Assembly: GCA_963662175.1 (NCBI GenBank)
Contig: OY759219.1
Location: 25,772,908 to 25,836,907, forward strand
Direction: 5' to 3'
Origin: Aradus depressus
Lineage: Eukaryota > Arthropoda > Insecta > Hemiptera > Aradidae
DNA length: 64,000 nucleotides
The notes beneath the pieces were generated by a model that saw nothing but the letters and a program-made list of their open reading frames with translations, searched no databases and was not told the DNA's origin. This document shows, piece by piece, positions 31,770 through 42,700 of this stretch. Position numbers and translations under genes: made by a program. The first letter of the stretch is position 1; the number at the start of each line of letters is the position of its first letter.

Positions 31770-32345
31770 AGTTATCTCTGTCACAAAGTATGAGGCCATT
31801 TACATGGCAGTTAATAAGGTCGAGCTCCTCTTGCCCAATCCCCCCTCTCTTCCGCCGAATTTGGAACTCTAATAGATGCCATCTTTATAGGGTTTTTAAT
31901 TTAAATATAAAATTTCATGGGCATTGAGAAAAGAGATGAGTGAGAAAAGTGACCTTATAAGAACACAACTCAGTGAGAAAACCACTCAGTGAGAAAACAT
32001 CTCTTTATAATGGTCCTTGTTCCGATTCCGTTGAGCATTATAGGTGTCGGTCCTTATGAGGTTCTGACTTTACGTATGATTGTTTGTGTCAATATATCCA
32101 TTACAATGGCATTTATTACAGTTTTTGTATAAGATCCTCCCCAATTCCGTCATTGCCTTTAGCCAATTCGACTGAAAATCTATAGATGATGTCCTTATGC
32201 GATTCTGGACACACATATAAAATTTTATGGCGATACATTCATACTATCGTGAGTTATCGTGTTCATAGACACACACACATGTATGTGTACATATGTATAT
32301 ATTTCCTAATGCATAACTTTGTATATCTGAGAAACGGAGCTCCAC
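31770..32345 (-). repeat. R144 monomers
   Basis: Three or four degraded monomers (ATCTTTATAGGGTTTT, TATCCATTACAATGGC, TGTCCTTATGCGATTCTG) with a short unrelated block at 31930-32010. Confidence 0.65.
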
Positions 32346-32387
32346 ATTTTGTGATAAATTAATACAAAAAATAAGATAAAAATAGTT

Positions 32388-32543
32388 AGTTATTATGTCT
32401 CATGCCCGGGCTTTAACTCCAAGGTCATATTGCCTACTACGAGTCACTTTGTTGGACATGAGCCCAACTCTACTATAAGAGACCTAAATGTTGCCTACCT
32501 TAAATTTTTAAGAACTCATACCACTGAGCTACCGGCGCCATCA
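32388..32543 (-). mobile_element. SINE-A with large internal deletion
   Basis: Minus strand: tail end, hairpin 3 region, then a jump to the head CACTGAGCTACCGGCGCC. The B box is missing. Confidence 0.75.
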
Positions 32544-32939
32544 AGATATATAAAAGTTCCAACTAAAATTTTCTTTTTGACAGCTCTTTTAAAATGCACA
32601 TTACAAAAAATATTTACTTCTCTCCGACACTCCAAATTCTCTTCGATCTTTTGTTCCACTTAGCTTTTCCCAAACATTCATTAGCAAGGGAAATCATTAA
32701 TTTTCATCAAGCTGAGTAGGTGTAACACTCAATCTAATCAATGATGATCAGTTGTAGAGTACCTACAACCCTGAGAAGAGTATTCAGGGCTTGTGGCATA
32801 ACAAGGTCTTATTTGGTAGTTAATTTGGCAGGAAAAATAAATATTTGTGCTGTTTTTAGATTAATGTTTTAGTTCGATAAATTAATTAAACGAGTAATAT
32901 GATAATGAACTGAGTAAAATGAGAAAAGCGCAGGGGTAT

Positions 32940-33312
32940 TTACAGAGGTTTTGTGTAGATAAATTCATTACATTGGCTGTTATTAGGGTTTTTCAATAGA
33001 GCCCCCTCCCCCTAACCCCCCTTACCTTCAGTCGATATCGCTAAAATTTCACAGGTTATGTCCTAATTGGGTTTTGACTTACAATGTGAAATTTTATGTC
33101 GATATATTCATTACATCGGCAGTTATTGATGTTTTTGAGTTAAGTCTCTCCCCTTATCGCCCCCTCTCCTTTGATGGATTTGGCTGAAAATTTATAGATG
33201 TTATCTTTATAAGGTTTTCATCACACATATAAAATTTCGTGTCGATGCATTTATTTTATCGGCAGTTATTAGAGTAACTATGTTAAGCCTTCTCCTAATC
33301 CCCCCTTCCCTT
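32940..33312 (-). repeat. R144 monomer array
   Basis: Three monomers with motif TTCATTACATCGGCAGTTAT at 32963, 33107 and about 33250, a period of 143-144 bp that gives the family its working name. Confidence 0.8.
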
Positions 33313-33314
33313 TG

Positions 33315-33655
33315 ATTAGCTTACTGGTATGCGTGCTTGTCTTCTGAACACATGATCGTGGGTTTGAAACCCGGCCGAGGCCCTTAGTTCATTTTATCTG
33401 GGAGGTAAAATAAACTTAAACACTCCGTCCTTCGGATGGGACGTTAAGCGATGGTCCCGAGCCTGTACGATGTCAGGTACTCGTTAAAGACCCCTGCCCT
33501 AGGTGAATAAAAATTTAGCGTAGGCAAAATTTAGGAATTCCACAGTAGAGTCGGGCTCATGTCCACCAGAATGATGAAAGAGCGCTCTGGTAGGTGATAT
33601 GACCACATAGTTAAAGCCCAGGCATGAATCATATTAACTAACTAAAAGCACGCCT
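33315..33655 (+). mobile_element. SINE-A, near full length
   Basis: Lacks only the first few bases of the head; B box GGGTTTGAAACCCGG and tail AACTAACTAA are present. It abuts R144 monomers. Confidence 0.85.
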
Positions 33656-33664
33656 TATACTTAT

Positions 33665-34270
33665 CGTAGGGTATGTTACCAGTTAGGTAAAGTCAAGCAG
33701 CGCGAACCGGTCGGAAGGTGATCTACCGGCCACTCCTATCGTCTTCAGATGTTTCTGGAGACAGTCGTGTCCTGCGAGGATCCTGAAGTTGGCCACCCTT
33801 CTACTCATATACCAGAGGCTGCTACCTGCTACTACTTCCAGAGGCTGCCCTCATCTGGTGTTCCCTCAGCAGATCTCTGTCAGTCTTGTCAATCTGCTTC
33901 TTTGCAGTATCCAGGTTGGTGGAGGTGGTTGCCTGTTCCATCAATGGCTAGCAGTGTTACGATGTTCCCCTTTCCAAGGACAGCACTCATCTTACGCCTG
34001 GAAAGCAGCACATTTTGCGAAGTGCTGGTGAGCTCGTAGTTTAGTGAGAGCAACAATTGGGGTCTGCGAGGCAATCAGGAAGGCAAACTTTTCCTTTGCG
34101 TTAACCTCGATAAAATCGATAGCTGGCAATATTGCCTCAACTTTCCATCAAAGTTATTCGCCCCCATGCCTATTTCTGGAGTATTTCTAATGGCCGACTC
34201 AGTTGAGCCATCTGAATAAAGATTTACCCACTCCCCCTTACGGTAGTTCTCCTAACGTAGCTATGGCTGA
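33665..34270 (-). pseudogene. LINE RNase H and C-terminal region
   Basis: Minus strand. VNLYSDGSTES near 34205-34235 resembles the RNase H start (Y.DGS). A shifted frame gives VEAILPAIDFIEVNAKEKF, and further on RRVANFRILAGHDCLQKHLK followed by TIGVAGRS, like the block after RNase H in R1/I-type LINEs. Frameshifts and stops throughout. Confidence 0.65.
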
Positions 34271-34427
34271 CGCTTTATATAATGTGGTATAACAAATAAA
34301 ATACAAATAAAGTAACAATTTAAAATTTCATGGATCCGGTCAGATGTGTTTTTCCAGTTGTGACTCAGACGAGGAACAGGGAAAATAATCAAAATTTTAT
34401 TTTATTTATTCATTTCACTTTTTAATT

Positions 34428-34535
34428 TTTTATGTTATAAAAACGGTTTTACCAGATAGCCAGATGATGAGGGCAACCTAGAAAGTCGGCTAGCACAAAT
34501 AATAACATCTGTGAGAGTTCAGACTACATTCAGAA
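34428..34535 (+). repeat. Repeat F copy
   Basis: GGGCAACCTAGAAAGTCGGC, TAGCACAAATAATAACATC, AGTTCAGACTAC; partner of 11600-11700. Confidence 0.6.
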
Positions 34536-34910
34536 TTTTGCAAAAGATTGAAACCAAACTACATCTATTTTCAAGATTTCTTTTCCTAAATGGTGAGTAT
34601 AATAATTATTAAAACTTTGCATAGAAAATTTGGTCATTTTAAATTCTCCAACTATAATAATTATTAGTGTAGGTAAAGTTCTACAAATCGGTCGAAAATA
34701 TGATATTTTCAACAAACTTTCATGTTTTCCGATACTCAAAATTCGATAAATTTGTCTTTATGTCTGTGAAAACGATGGGTCATAAATGAATATATCAGGA
34801 TTCAGATCATTTTCACTACATCAGTCTTTTTCTGTTTGATAAAACACTTTTTTTTTTTAACACGAAAATGTATACATTTAAAATGAATAAACAAAATAAT
34901 ATAAGAATAA

Positions 34911-35215
34911 AGAGGAAATTGTGCATTCGATCAGAAATTTGATGTTGAGGTTTCACCGTCTGATACTAAAAATGAATACAAAAATTCCTGATTGTGTGTC
35001 TATGAACACGATAACTCCCGATAGAGTGAATGTATCCGCACGACATTTTATATATTTATTGAGAACCCCATAGGGACGACACTTATTAATTTTTAGCTAA
35101 ATCGGTCAAAGAAAAAGGGGCATTAACTCAAAACACAATAACTGCCGATGTATCAACATCACATTTTATATTTGAATTCAAAACCCCATAAGGCGGCACC
35201 TATTAATGTTTCTCA
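34911..35215 (+). repeat. R144 repeat copy
   Basis: A-end (GATCAGAAATTTGATGTTGA), the joint GAACACGATAACTCCCGATA and two monomers. Confidence 0.75.
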
Positions 35216-35357
35216 AAATTTTATCAACGTTAGAGAGCTGAAACTTATTTTATAGTTTCACAAACTCTTTCAACAATTTTAGTATGCCACGTAGTCTCTA
35301 TTCTAGGAGCTTCCTTCAAATACCCTACAAGATTGAATATATAAGTTTGGAATAAAT

Positions 35358-35652
35358 AGTTAGTTATTGTGACTCATGCCCGGGCTTTAACTACATGGTC
35401 ATATCGTGGACATGAGCCTGATTCTACGGAGGGAGACCTAAATTTTGTCTACCCAGATCTAGTTACTTAAGATGAGGTCTTCAACGAGTACCTGACACCA
35501 TACAGACTCGGAATTTGTTTTATTTTATAAAATTTAATTTTACAAAAGCTTAACGTTCCATAAGAAGGACGGCGTGTTCAATGTTTTTACCTAACAGATA
35601 CAAAAACGAAACCTCTCGGCCGGGTTTCGAACCCGCGATCTAGAACTCAGGA
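35358..35652 (-). mobile_element. SINE-A, degraded
   Basis: Minus strand from tail (GTGACTCATGCCCGGGC) to the B box (GTTTCGAACCCGCG), with an insertion of AT-rich bases near 35520-35550. Confidence 0.75.
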
Positions 35653-35654
35653 GT

Positions 35655-35788
35655 GTCCATCTGGTCCCTGAAAGGTGTCCAGTCCTTTGACCTCTTCTCC
35701 AATAAGACTCACCACCTGATGATGTCAGCTTGACTGACGAAACTAGTTGTGGTTAAAATAAATTCTGTCGGACTGATATTTTTTTTCA
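35655..35788 (+). repeat. Retroelement 3' UTR fragment
   Basis: Contains CACCTGATGATGTCAGCTTG followed by GACGAAACTAGTTGTGG and AATAAATT, the layout seen at the 3' ends of many insect retroelements. Lies between two SINE-A copies. Confidence 0.4.
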
Positions 35789-36038
35789 TGAGCCCGACTC
35801 AACTGTGGGAGTCCTAAATTTTGCCTACCTTAAATTTTTATTCACCTAGGGTAAAGGTCTTTAAGGAATACCTGACATCGCACAGGCTCGGGACCATCGC
35901 TTAACGTCCCATCCGAAGGACGGCGTGCTTAAGTTTATTTTACCTCCTAGATAAAATAAACTAAGGACCTCGGTCGGGTTTCGAACCCGATCTTGTACTC
36001 AGAAGACAAGCACGCATACCACTGAGCTACCGGCGCCT
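35789..36038 (-). mobile_element. SINE-A lacking the 3' quarter
   Basis: Minus strand, head at 36038 (GAGCTACCGGCGCC) through to the middle hairpin; the last 90 bases are missing. Confidence 0.85.
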
Positions 36039-36589
36039 TCTATTTATATATATATATATATTTTTTATTTATTATTTTTTATTATTTAAACAATTTAGAG
36101 GAACTCCGATTTACGAGTTAATAATTTACATATTAAACATGAAACCTCTTACATTTTACGTACCTAGTGCAGTTTCTATTCTATATAAACATCCCTTATT
36201 TACTGAAGAAATAAAACCCTATCTGTATCTCTCTTCGCTTTTGTGTCAATTATCTCGTTTTAGAAACTGACACAATATAAAGGGTTAATTCCAAACTCTG
36301 GTTCCAGTAGCTACTCTGACGTGAAAGATCAACTTCCGACTACGCATTAAATAAATAGTTTTCGAAACGTTGGCCAAATTTTGCATTTCCTTTTACACGA
36401 CAGAACCTCGATTTCCTTCTACATCGAAAAGATACTGTCGACTCTATTAATCATTATATATATATATGCATCAATAAAAGGAACGACGGGAGGGTCAATA
36501 TTTTATTTATTTTGATACATGATATGAAAAGATCGAATCATAGATCATATAAAAATCATATCATGTATACAAGACCAAACGGTTTGTGT
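36039..36589. other. Unassigned, weak LTR-like signals
   Basis: TATAAACA at 36183, AATAAAACC at 36211 and an inverted repeat TTGTGTCA/TGACACAA at about 36241-36275 resemble an LTR end, but no partner LTR is in the window. Confidence 0.3.
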
Positions 36590-36670
36590 GACTTTGGAGA
36601 GAAAGCGAAAACGTAATTAATTAATTCTTGCTGGGATAGTACATAACTGGCGATTAACCGACGTTTTTTT
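36590..36670 (+). repeat. R144 B-end
   Basis: GAAAGCGAAAACGTAATTAA then a degraded hairpin (GGCGATTAACCGAC) and a T-run. Confidence 0.7.
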
Positions 36671-37302
36671 TTTTTTTTTTTTTAATTTTTTAGAATCAGG
36701 AAAACATATGGTATGTAAATTGAGGAAAAATACCAAAACATTTTTTCAGTCAAAAATTTAACATAATTAATTTGAGAGTGTCTGAAACATGAACAATGAA
36801 AGGCAGTATAATAGCGGCAATGTCACAATTACGCTACATTACTTCTGTTTTATCGTTTGGATAATGAGGTTTGGTTTTTTTGCTATATCCGTAGGCAAGG
36901 TTCACGTCCGGAGGAGAGGAAGCCCACAATTTATCCGGATAATTAAACTCCGGTCCACCACTTTCATATATTTATCTCAAATTCTATCTTTAATGTTCTC
37001 CGTTATTCATTTAGTTATTAATGAATGGTCATTATCTTTCTTTAAGCTTAGGGCCATTTAGTACACTTTCTGATGAATGACTATAATAATGGTCTTATCT
37101 GATATGTGCATATATTGGACCTTGTGGAATACGAACTATTATGAAAGTATAGAAACTCACATTTAACATGAGAGACAATTTATGATTTCGTAGCTTGGCC
37201 ACTTTCTGCTTGCGGAACCACTGAAAAATCAAGGATTTATGCCAATGTCTGCCATTTATATCAAAATATTTAATCCAATATTATTACTTTTTTATACCTA
37301 TA
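36671..37302. other. No recognisable feature
   Basis: AT-rich; the 90-codon ORF at 36789 looks random. Confidence 0.4.
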
Positions 37303-37388
37303 TAAGGAAGTACCTATTCCAATTGTGCGAAAATCCGAGTTCGAGGTTTCAAATGATTTTCAGATGTTTCCTAAACTTCTCTGCGATA

Positions 37389-37580
37389 TTGAATTGTTGG
37401 TTTTTTCCGGCATTTCTTCCAGAGGTGTCTTCTTTTTTCTTTTTTCTAACAATATTTCGAGACACTTACACGTCCCTTCTTCTCTCTTCCCTTGTGACCA
37501 GAAGAAGGGACGTGTAAGTGTCCCAAAATATTGTCACAAAAAAGAAAACACCTCTGGAAGAAATGCCGGAAGAAACCAAT
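37389..37580. mobile_element. Fold-back element 1
   Basis: Two inverted arms of about 80 bp separated by a short loop near 37485-37500. Arms contain GGCATTTCTTCCAGAGGTGT and GACACTTACACGTCCCTTCT with their complements. The direct repeat AATGATTTTCAG lies at 37354-37365 and again just right of the right arm, and could be a target duplication with part of the element outside the arms. Confidence 0.7.
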
Positions 37581-37789
37581 GATTTTCAGGTTTCAAGGTC
37601 CCCTGAATACGTTTAGACCATTTTCGTTGTGAACTTTCTACCGCAAAAACGATTGTAGCTATGAACTTGAAATTTGGAATGAAGAGGTCACATGTTCTAA
37701 CTTAGGTCTGATAAGATTTTGGCCGGAATCTAACGAAAATTCAGACGCTTTTTCCCGGGACCTAACTACATTTTACAAGATACACCTTA

Positions 37790-37920
37790 TGTTTATGACC
37801 TAATCAAAAATCTTTTCGAGTAACAGTTGTAGAGAATACTGGAATACATAATTTATATGAAATATGATTTTTTACAGGTCTTCTGGTTTTCGAGATACAT
37901 GCCTAAAGCCATCTTGAAAT
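37790..37920 (+). repeat. Repeat I copy
   Basis: TTTATGACCTAATCAAAAAT, GTAACAGTTGTAGA, GAGATACATGCC; shared with 52510-52640. Confidence 0.7.
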
Positions 37921-37944
37921 ATAGTTTTGAAACACATATTTTTA

Positions 37945-38246
37945 TATGTGAATGCATGCGGGAAGCCCAAATCAAAGGTCAGCGGAGACAAAAGGACCTC
38001 TATGACAGGCGCTGCAAGGGGGAGGAGTTGGAGGTCGGGGAGTCAGTCTGGCTGTGGTGTCCGATGGTGCGGCGAGGCAGGAGCGCCAAATTTCACCGGC
38101 CCTGGGAGGGACCCTACAAGATACTTAAGAAGTTATCGGACGTCACGTTCCGCATCCAAGCTGAGAGGAACCCCAGGAGGCGACTCGTGGTCCACTTCAA
38201 TCGGCTTAAAAAGTACACCGCTGACCGGGACGAACGACCGCATTGA
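37945..38246 (+). pseudogene. Integrase C-terminus (GPY/F) of a second Ty3/gypsy element
   Basis: About 95 codons ending in TGA at 38244-38246. The part from REAQIKGQRRQKDLYD onward is typical of the end of a gypsy integrase: VGESVWLW, then FHRPWEGPYKILKKLSD and a final HFNRLKKY. The first 30 codons of the open frame come from an unrelated flanking repeat. The piece is clearly richer in G and C than its surroundings and is not close to the pol at 15653-19015, so it is a different family. Everything upstream of the integrase tail is missing. Confidence 0.85.
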
Positions 38247-38259
38247 AAGGAGGGAAGAG
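38245..38259 (+). promoter_or_regulatory. Polypurine tract of the second gypsy element
   Basis: GAAAGGAGGGAAGAG, 15 uninterrupted purines overlapping the pol stop codon and abutting the LTR start TGTGGCG. Confidence 0.8.
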
Positions 38260-38445
38260 TGTGGCGTAGCCACATGTTATTTTATATTTTAATATATATA
38301 TTTTTAAATGTGATAATTAAAAATATATATATTGTTGTGTGATCTAAAAAAGGTGATCTGAAAAAAGAGCGTTTTTGAGTGTGTACAAATAAAAATATAT
38401 AAGAGAAAATTTGTGATTGTCAATGATTCGGTGAACAACGCTACA
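38260..38445 (+). repeat. 3' LTR of the second gypsy element
   Basis: About 186 bp, starting TGTGGCGTAGCCACA directly after the purine tract and ending ACGCTACA. The start and end are imperfect inverted repeats (TGTGGCGT against the complement of ACGCTACA). The end is set by the CA dinucleotide and by the start of an R144 repeat right after it. No 5' LTR lies in the window. Confidence 0.7.
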
Positions 38446-38840
38446 AATATATCAATGCGAAATTTTATAAGTATATCCAGAACCCTTTAAGGGAGGTAAC
38501 TATCTATTTTCAGCCAAATCGCCAAAATGAAAGGGGGATTCGGGAGAGGCTTAACACAGAAACTGCGTAAATGAATTAACATGAAATTTCATATGTAAAT
38601 TCAACCCCCTATAAGTACTACACCTACCAATTTTCAGAGAAATCAGCGGAAAGCGAGAGTGGTCTAGAGGAGGCTCAATTCAAAAACCCCAAATAATGCC
38701 TATTAACTGAACGTTTCGACACTAAATTTAGTACGAGGATTCAGAAGCCAATATGTAAGTGAAATATAGAGTTTTAGCAAAAACGTTATTAATTAATTCG
38801 TGCTGGACGACGTTTTTAAATGGCAACCTGGGAAATAATC
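38446..38840 (+). repeat. R144 repeat copy
   Basis: Monomers starting near 38459 and 38583 and the B-end (AAAACGTTATTAATTAATTC). Begins exactly at the end of the second gypsy LTR. Confidence 0.75.
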
Positions 38841-39394
38841 ACTTCTCACTACGGCAGCCATCTTTACATACATTATTAGTTATGATTCCTTTGGGAGTGG
38901 TTATGAACCAGTCCGACGAATGTCCATTCAATTTTTTTTTTTTTCAAAAATGAACAATTTTTGTAATTAAACTGCACAAGAGGACAGATATTACTCTGAA
39001 ATTTAATATCAGGGTTTAACGGCAGACTGTCCAAAATTAATTTTTAACTTTAGATAAACGAAGCATGGTAAAAATGAAAAAGAATATATATCAAATTTGA
39101 ATATTAAACCTGTCATCGAGTCTCCGTGAATTGGGAGGGTTGGACCATCGGATCAATTATGTGATATAGTGATTGATACAATTTGTATCAGAGGGCGAGT
39201 CCACTTCAGCTAAGCTATATGTTGCATGTATTTTTCGCCTCAAAAAATAGGCATGAATATATGCAGGTCATGTCCGTATGATTACTGCCACTAACGACAA
39301 TGGCAAGTAATGATAGCATTTATGGAGGAAAAAGAGTTGAATACCGTATATCCGTATTTTCATATAAAGCTCTGTCAGATTATTAGTTTTTACT
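38841..39394. other. No recognisable feature
   Basis: No coding signal or repeat partner noticed. Confidence 0.45.
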
Positions 39395-39740
39395 GAGGGG
39401 GCCGGTAGCTCAGTGGTATGCGTGCTTGACTTCTGAGCTCAAGGTGGTGGGTTCGTAACCCGACCGAGGCCCTTAGTTTATTTTATCTGGGAGGTAAAAT
39501 AAACTTAAGCACGCCGTCCTTCGGATGGGACGTTAAGCGATGGTCCCGAGCCTGTACAATGTCAGGTACTCGTTAAAGACCCCTGCCCTAGGTGAATAAA
39601 AATTTAGGGTAGGCAAAATTTAGGACTCCCACAGTAGAGTCGGGCTCATGTCCACCAGAGTGACGAAAGAGCGCTCTGGTAGTAGGCGATATGACCTCGT
39701 AGTTAAAGCCCGGGCATGAGTCATAAAACTAAACCAAACC
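39395..39740 (+). mobile_element. SINE-A, full length with target duplication
   Basis: 346 bp, very close to the consensus. Flanks TTAGTTTTTACT (39383-39394) and TTAGCTTTTACT (39741-39752) differ by one base. Tail AAACTAAACCAAACC. Confidence 0.95.
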
Positions 39741-39753
39741 TTAGCTTTTACTT

Positions 39754-40030
39754 CTCCAACTATACAAAGTGGAATTCGTTAGAAATTTTGATATCGAGTT
39801 TTGACTGGAATTTCATTTTTTCTGAAATTCTGATTTATGATTCTAAAAGTTAAGAAAATAAATAAAAATCTCTGTTTATTTGTAGGTTTGTGAACGCTAT
39901 ATTTCCGGTTAGAATGGGTGTATAGACACGAAATGTTGTATGTGATCTTAAAACGCTGCAGGTAAGATACCGATTGATTTTCAGCCAAATAGACTAAGGA
40001 AAAAAAAAAGTATTAAGGGGAGGGATTAAT
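39754..40030 (+). repeat. R144 A-end and one monomer
   Basis: GAAATTTTGATATCGAGTTT, then TTTGTGAACGCTATATTTCC and TGATTTTCAGCCAAATAG. Confidence 0.65.
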
Positions 40031-40037
40031 ACAAAAG

Positions 40038-40298
40038 CTTAGTTATTATGGCTCATTTCCGGGCTTTAACTACAAGGTCATCATCATATCACCTACTATG
40101 TCACTCTGGTGGACATAAGCATGACTCTACTATGGGAGTCCTAAATTTTGTCTGCCCTAAATTTTTATTCTTTAACGACATAACGTCCTATCCGAAGGAC
40201 AGCGTGCTTAAATAAACTAAGGGCCTCGGCCGAGCTATGAATCCGCTATCTTTAACTCAGTAAGCAAACACGCATACCACTAAGCTACCGGCGCCCTC
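40038..40298 (-). mobile_element. SINE-A, degraded
   Basis: Minus strand, tail to head, with gaps in the middle. Head CTAAGCTACCGGCGCC. Confidence 0.8.
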
Positions 40299-40377
40299 AA
40301 AGATAGATATGTTGGGAGGACTGGAGTGTACACCTAGGGACCTAGGCACCCTGTTAACTTGCATCCTAAGTTTTGTT

Positions 40378-40475
40378 TAGTTACCTGAGACAGGGGGGAC
40401 TATAACGAGTAACTGATATCGCATGGGAACGAGACCATCACTTAAAGTACCATCCGATGGACGGCTTTCTCAAAA
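40378..40475 (-). mobile_element. SINE-A fragment
   Basis: Minus-strand middle part with many changes (TAACGAGTAACTGATATCGC, GACCATCACTTAAAG). Confidence 0.6.
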
Positions 40476-40521
40476 CAATAATTGTTGAAGTAAGTAAGGA
40501 ATTAGATTTGATTTATTTTAG

Positions 40522-40870
40522 GTTAGGATTAAGTTAGGTTTCATGACACATGTCCGGGCTTGAACTACGAGGTCATATCGCCTACTACCAGAGCGCTCTT
40601 TCGTCACTCTGGTGGACATGAGCCCGACTCTACTATGGGAGTCCTAAATTTTGCCAACCCTACATTTTTATTCACCTAGGGTAGGTGTCTTTAACGAGTA
40701 CCTGACATCGTACAGGCTCGGGACCATCGCTTAACGTCCCATCCGAAGGACGGCGTGCTTAAGTTTATTTTACCTCCCAGATAAAATAAACTAAAGACCT
40801 CGGTCGGGTTTCGAACCCACGATCTTCAGCTCAGAAGACAAGTACGCATGCCACTGAGCTACCGGCGCCC
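40522..40870 (-). mobile_element. SINE-A, full length with target duplication
   Basis: 349 bp on the minus strand, close to consensus. Flanked by a 15-bp repeat TTTGATTTATTTTAG (40507-40521, 40871-40885). Tail in plus orientation GGTTAGGATTAAGTTAGG. Confidence 0.95.
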
Positions 40871-40885
40871 TTTGATTTATTTTAG

Positions 40886-41050
40886 TTAATTGATCAATTC
40901 GTTCTAGCGAAATACTTTGCCGGTGAATCAGCGACTACATTTCTTTTTTTTCAATTTTCGGAAATAGGGGTTCGGAAAACATGAAATTCCGTTGAAAACT
41001 CAACATTAGATTACATAACTTCCCCTATACTTTGTGGAAGTAAGACCGTC
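40886..41050. repeat. R144 B-end facing an A-end
   Basis: A plus-strand B-end (TTGCCGGTGAATCAGCGAC) followed by a minus-strand A-end (GAAATTCCGTTGAAAACTC, CCCCTATACTTTG). The two ends face each other without monomers. Confidence 0.65.
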
Positions 41051-41129
41051 TTACCTTACCTTTTTACTTAGCGAATAAATACCCATCTTTACAGAAAGTA
41101 CATTAGTGTTATTTATTCTTAGATGGCAA

Positions 41130-41430
41130 ATAATGCCTGAATTTTGTGTCGATACATATATTACATCGTCAGTTATTATAATTTTTGAGTTAAGCCCCTC
41201 TCTCTGATCCAACCTTCCTTTCCACTGATTCTTTTGAAAAAAAATTGGTGTTGTCCTGAAATTTCATGTCAATTACAATTTCTATGTTAAGCTTCCCCCC
41301 AAATCCTTTGAACAATTTTTCTGAAAATCAATAACTGTTGTCCTTAGAAAGATATGGATACACGCATGAAATTCCGTTGAAAACTTAACATCGAATTTCA
41401 GACCGATTACATAACATCTATGAAGTTAAG
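41130..41430 (-). repeat. R144 monomers and A-end
   Basis: Motifs ATTACATCGTCAGTTATT, TAAGCCCCTCTC, then GAAATTCCGTTGAAAACTT and GACCGATTACATAAC. Confidence 0.7.
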
Positions 41431-41759
41431 AACTACGTATCTTTACTAAAGGTACTGTATATTTTTCTTATATATTCTTAGATGACAAGTATTGCCAGAA
41501 ATAATTATTTCCATAGCAGAAGCTTTTTATAATATTTGCATTTTATTACAATAAATGTAAATATCTTCTCATAAATACTGCTATTTATTCATATTTTTTC
41601 TCGAGCATTAAGAAGCTTTATATTTGAAAAAGTTATTTTCTTTATATTTGGCGAAAAAAAGAGGAATGAACCGTAAGGTAGTCATACTAATTCCTACAGG
41701 CTGTGTTCTGGCCGAAATATGAAGTAAATTATTGAATTTATTCACCAGCTAAACGTAGT

Positions 41760-42130
41760 ATTGAGGACTATATGTAATAGGTCAAAAATTATATGTTGAG
41801 TTCTCTGAAATTTAATATTTTCTGAGTACATGTCAAAAAAAAAAAAAAGTACTGTGTACACAAATTGCGAGAATGTTTCCGAATACAAGAAAAGTGCTGA
41901 AAATTTAAACAATGGCACATTAGTGAGAAAATGGTGATACGCCAATGTTGCAGACTAGGAGAGGCCTCCATCCGGAGATTAGATTATTTATGTAATGGTC
42001 AAAATGGATGTGGAGTTTTCAACTTTCAAACGGTCGATTGGTTTTGAAGGGGGAGCGAAAAGTTAATTTATTAATTCATTCTGGGGAAGTACAATGCCGG
42101 TGATTCACTGATACATTTTTTAAATGTGAC
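41760..42130 (+). repeat. R144 A-end and B-end
   Basis: A-end near 41770-41815 (degraded), second A-end-like piece at 41990, B-end at 42035-42115 (GGGGGAGCGAAAAGTTAAT, GGGAAGTACAATGCCGGTGA). Confidence 0.65.
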
Positions 42131-42269
42131 CAAACAATTACAGAAGGGGTTCTTCTGGGAACATTGTAACCTTTTGAAGATATGCTTAGAAGAAAAAAAT
42201 AATAATTCTTCTCTGGTCAGTAGGTGAGGAATTTTATTCCAGGTGGACAATGGGAGAGCTCACGCAAGA

Positions 42270-42455
42270 GAGACTCTACAAAAACCGCACCACTTCGGTT
42301 AGGAAATTAGAAGTCAGCCATCGTATTTCCAGAAAGCCCCTTCAGATAAACCATCTGTTCCAGAGTCTCCAGAACTTTCTAATTGGCCAACGGATGGATT
42401 CATCGGAAGAGGTAGAAAGAGCAGTCGTTTTATTTTTCGGATCAATACCCAAAGA
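42270..42455 (+). repeat. Repeat D copy
   Basis: Partner of 5105-5285. Shared parts include GAAGTCAGCCA, CTCAGATAACCATC-like and AACTTTCTAATTGG. Confidence 0.65.
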
Positions 42456-42529
42456 ATTTCATTAAAAAGGGAATTAAAAATTTAGAAGTACCTAAGTTGG
42501 AAAAAACATCATTTATTTAAATTATATAT

Positions 42530-42700
42530 GTATCTTAAACTTCCCTGGGATGTTGAAATGTTGATTTTTTCCAGAGGTGTCTTATTTTTCTTATTTTTTG
42601 ACACGTCCCTCCTTCTGGTATGGTTCACTATGAACCAAATATCGTCAAAAGGGCCTGGTTCGTAGTGACCTCTGGAAAAAATCAACATTAAATTATATAC
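42530..42700. mobile_element. Fold-back element 2, related to element 1
   Basis: Inverted arms containing TGTTGATTTTTTCCAGAGGT and the complement; the inner part has a second small hairpin around GGTTCACTATGAACC. The left part matches the left of the 37389 element (AAACTTC..TG.GAT.TTGAA, then CCAGAGGTGTCTT and CACGTCCCT), so both belong to one family. Confidence 0.6.
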
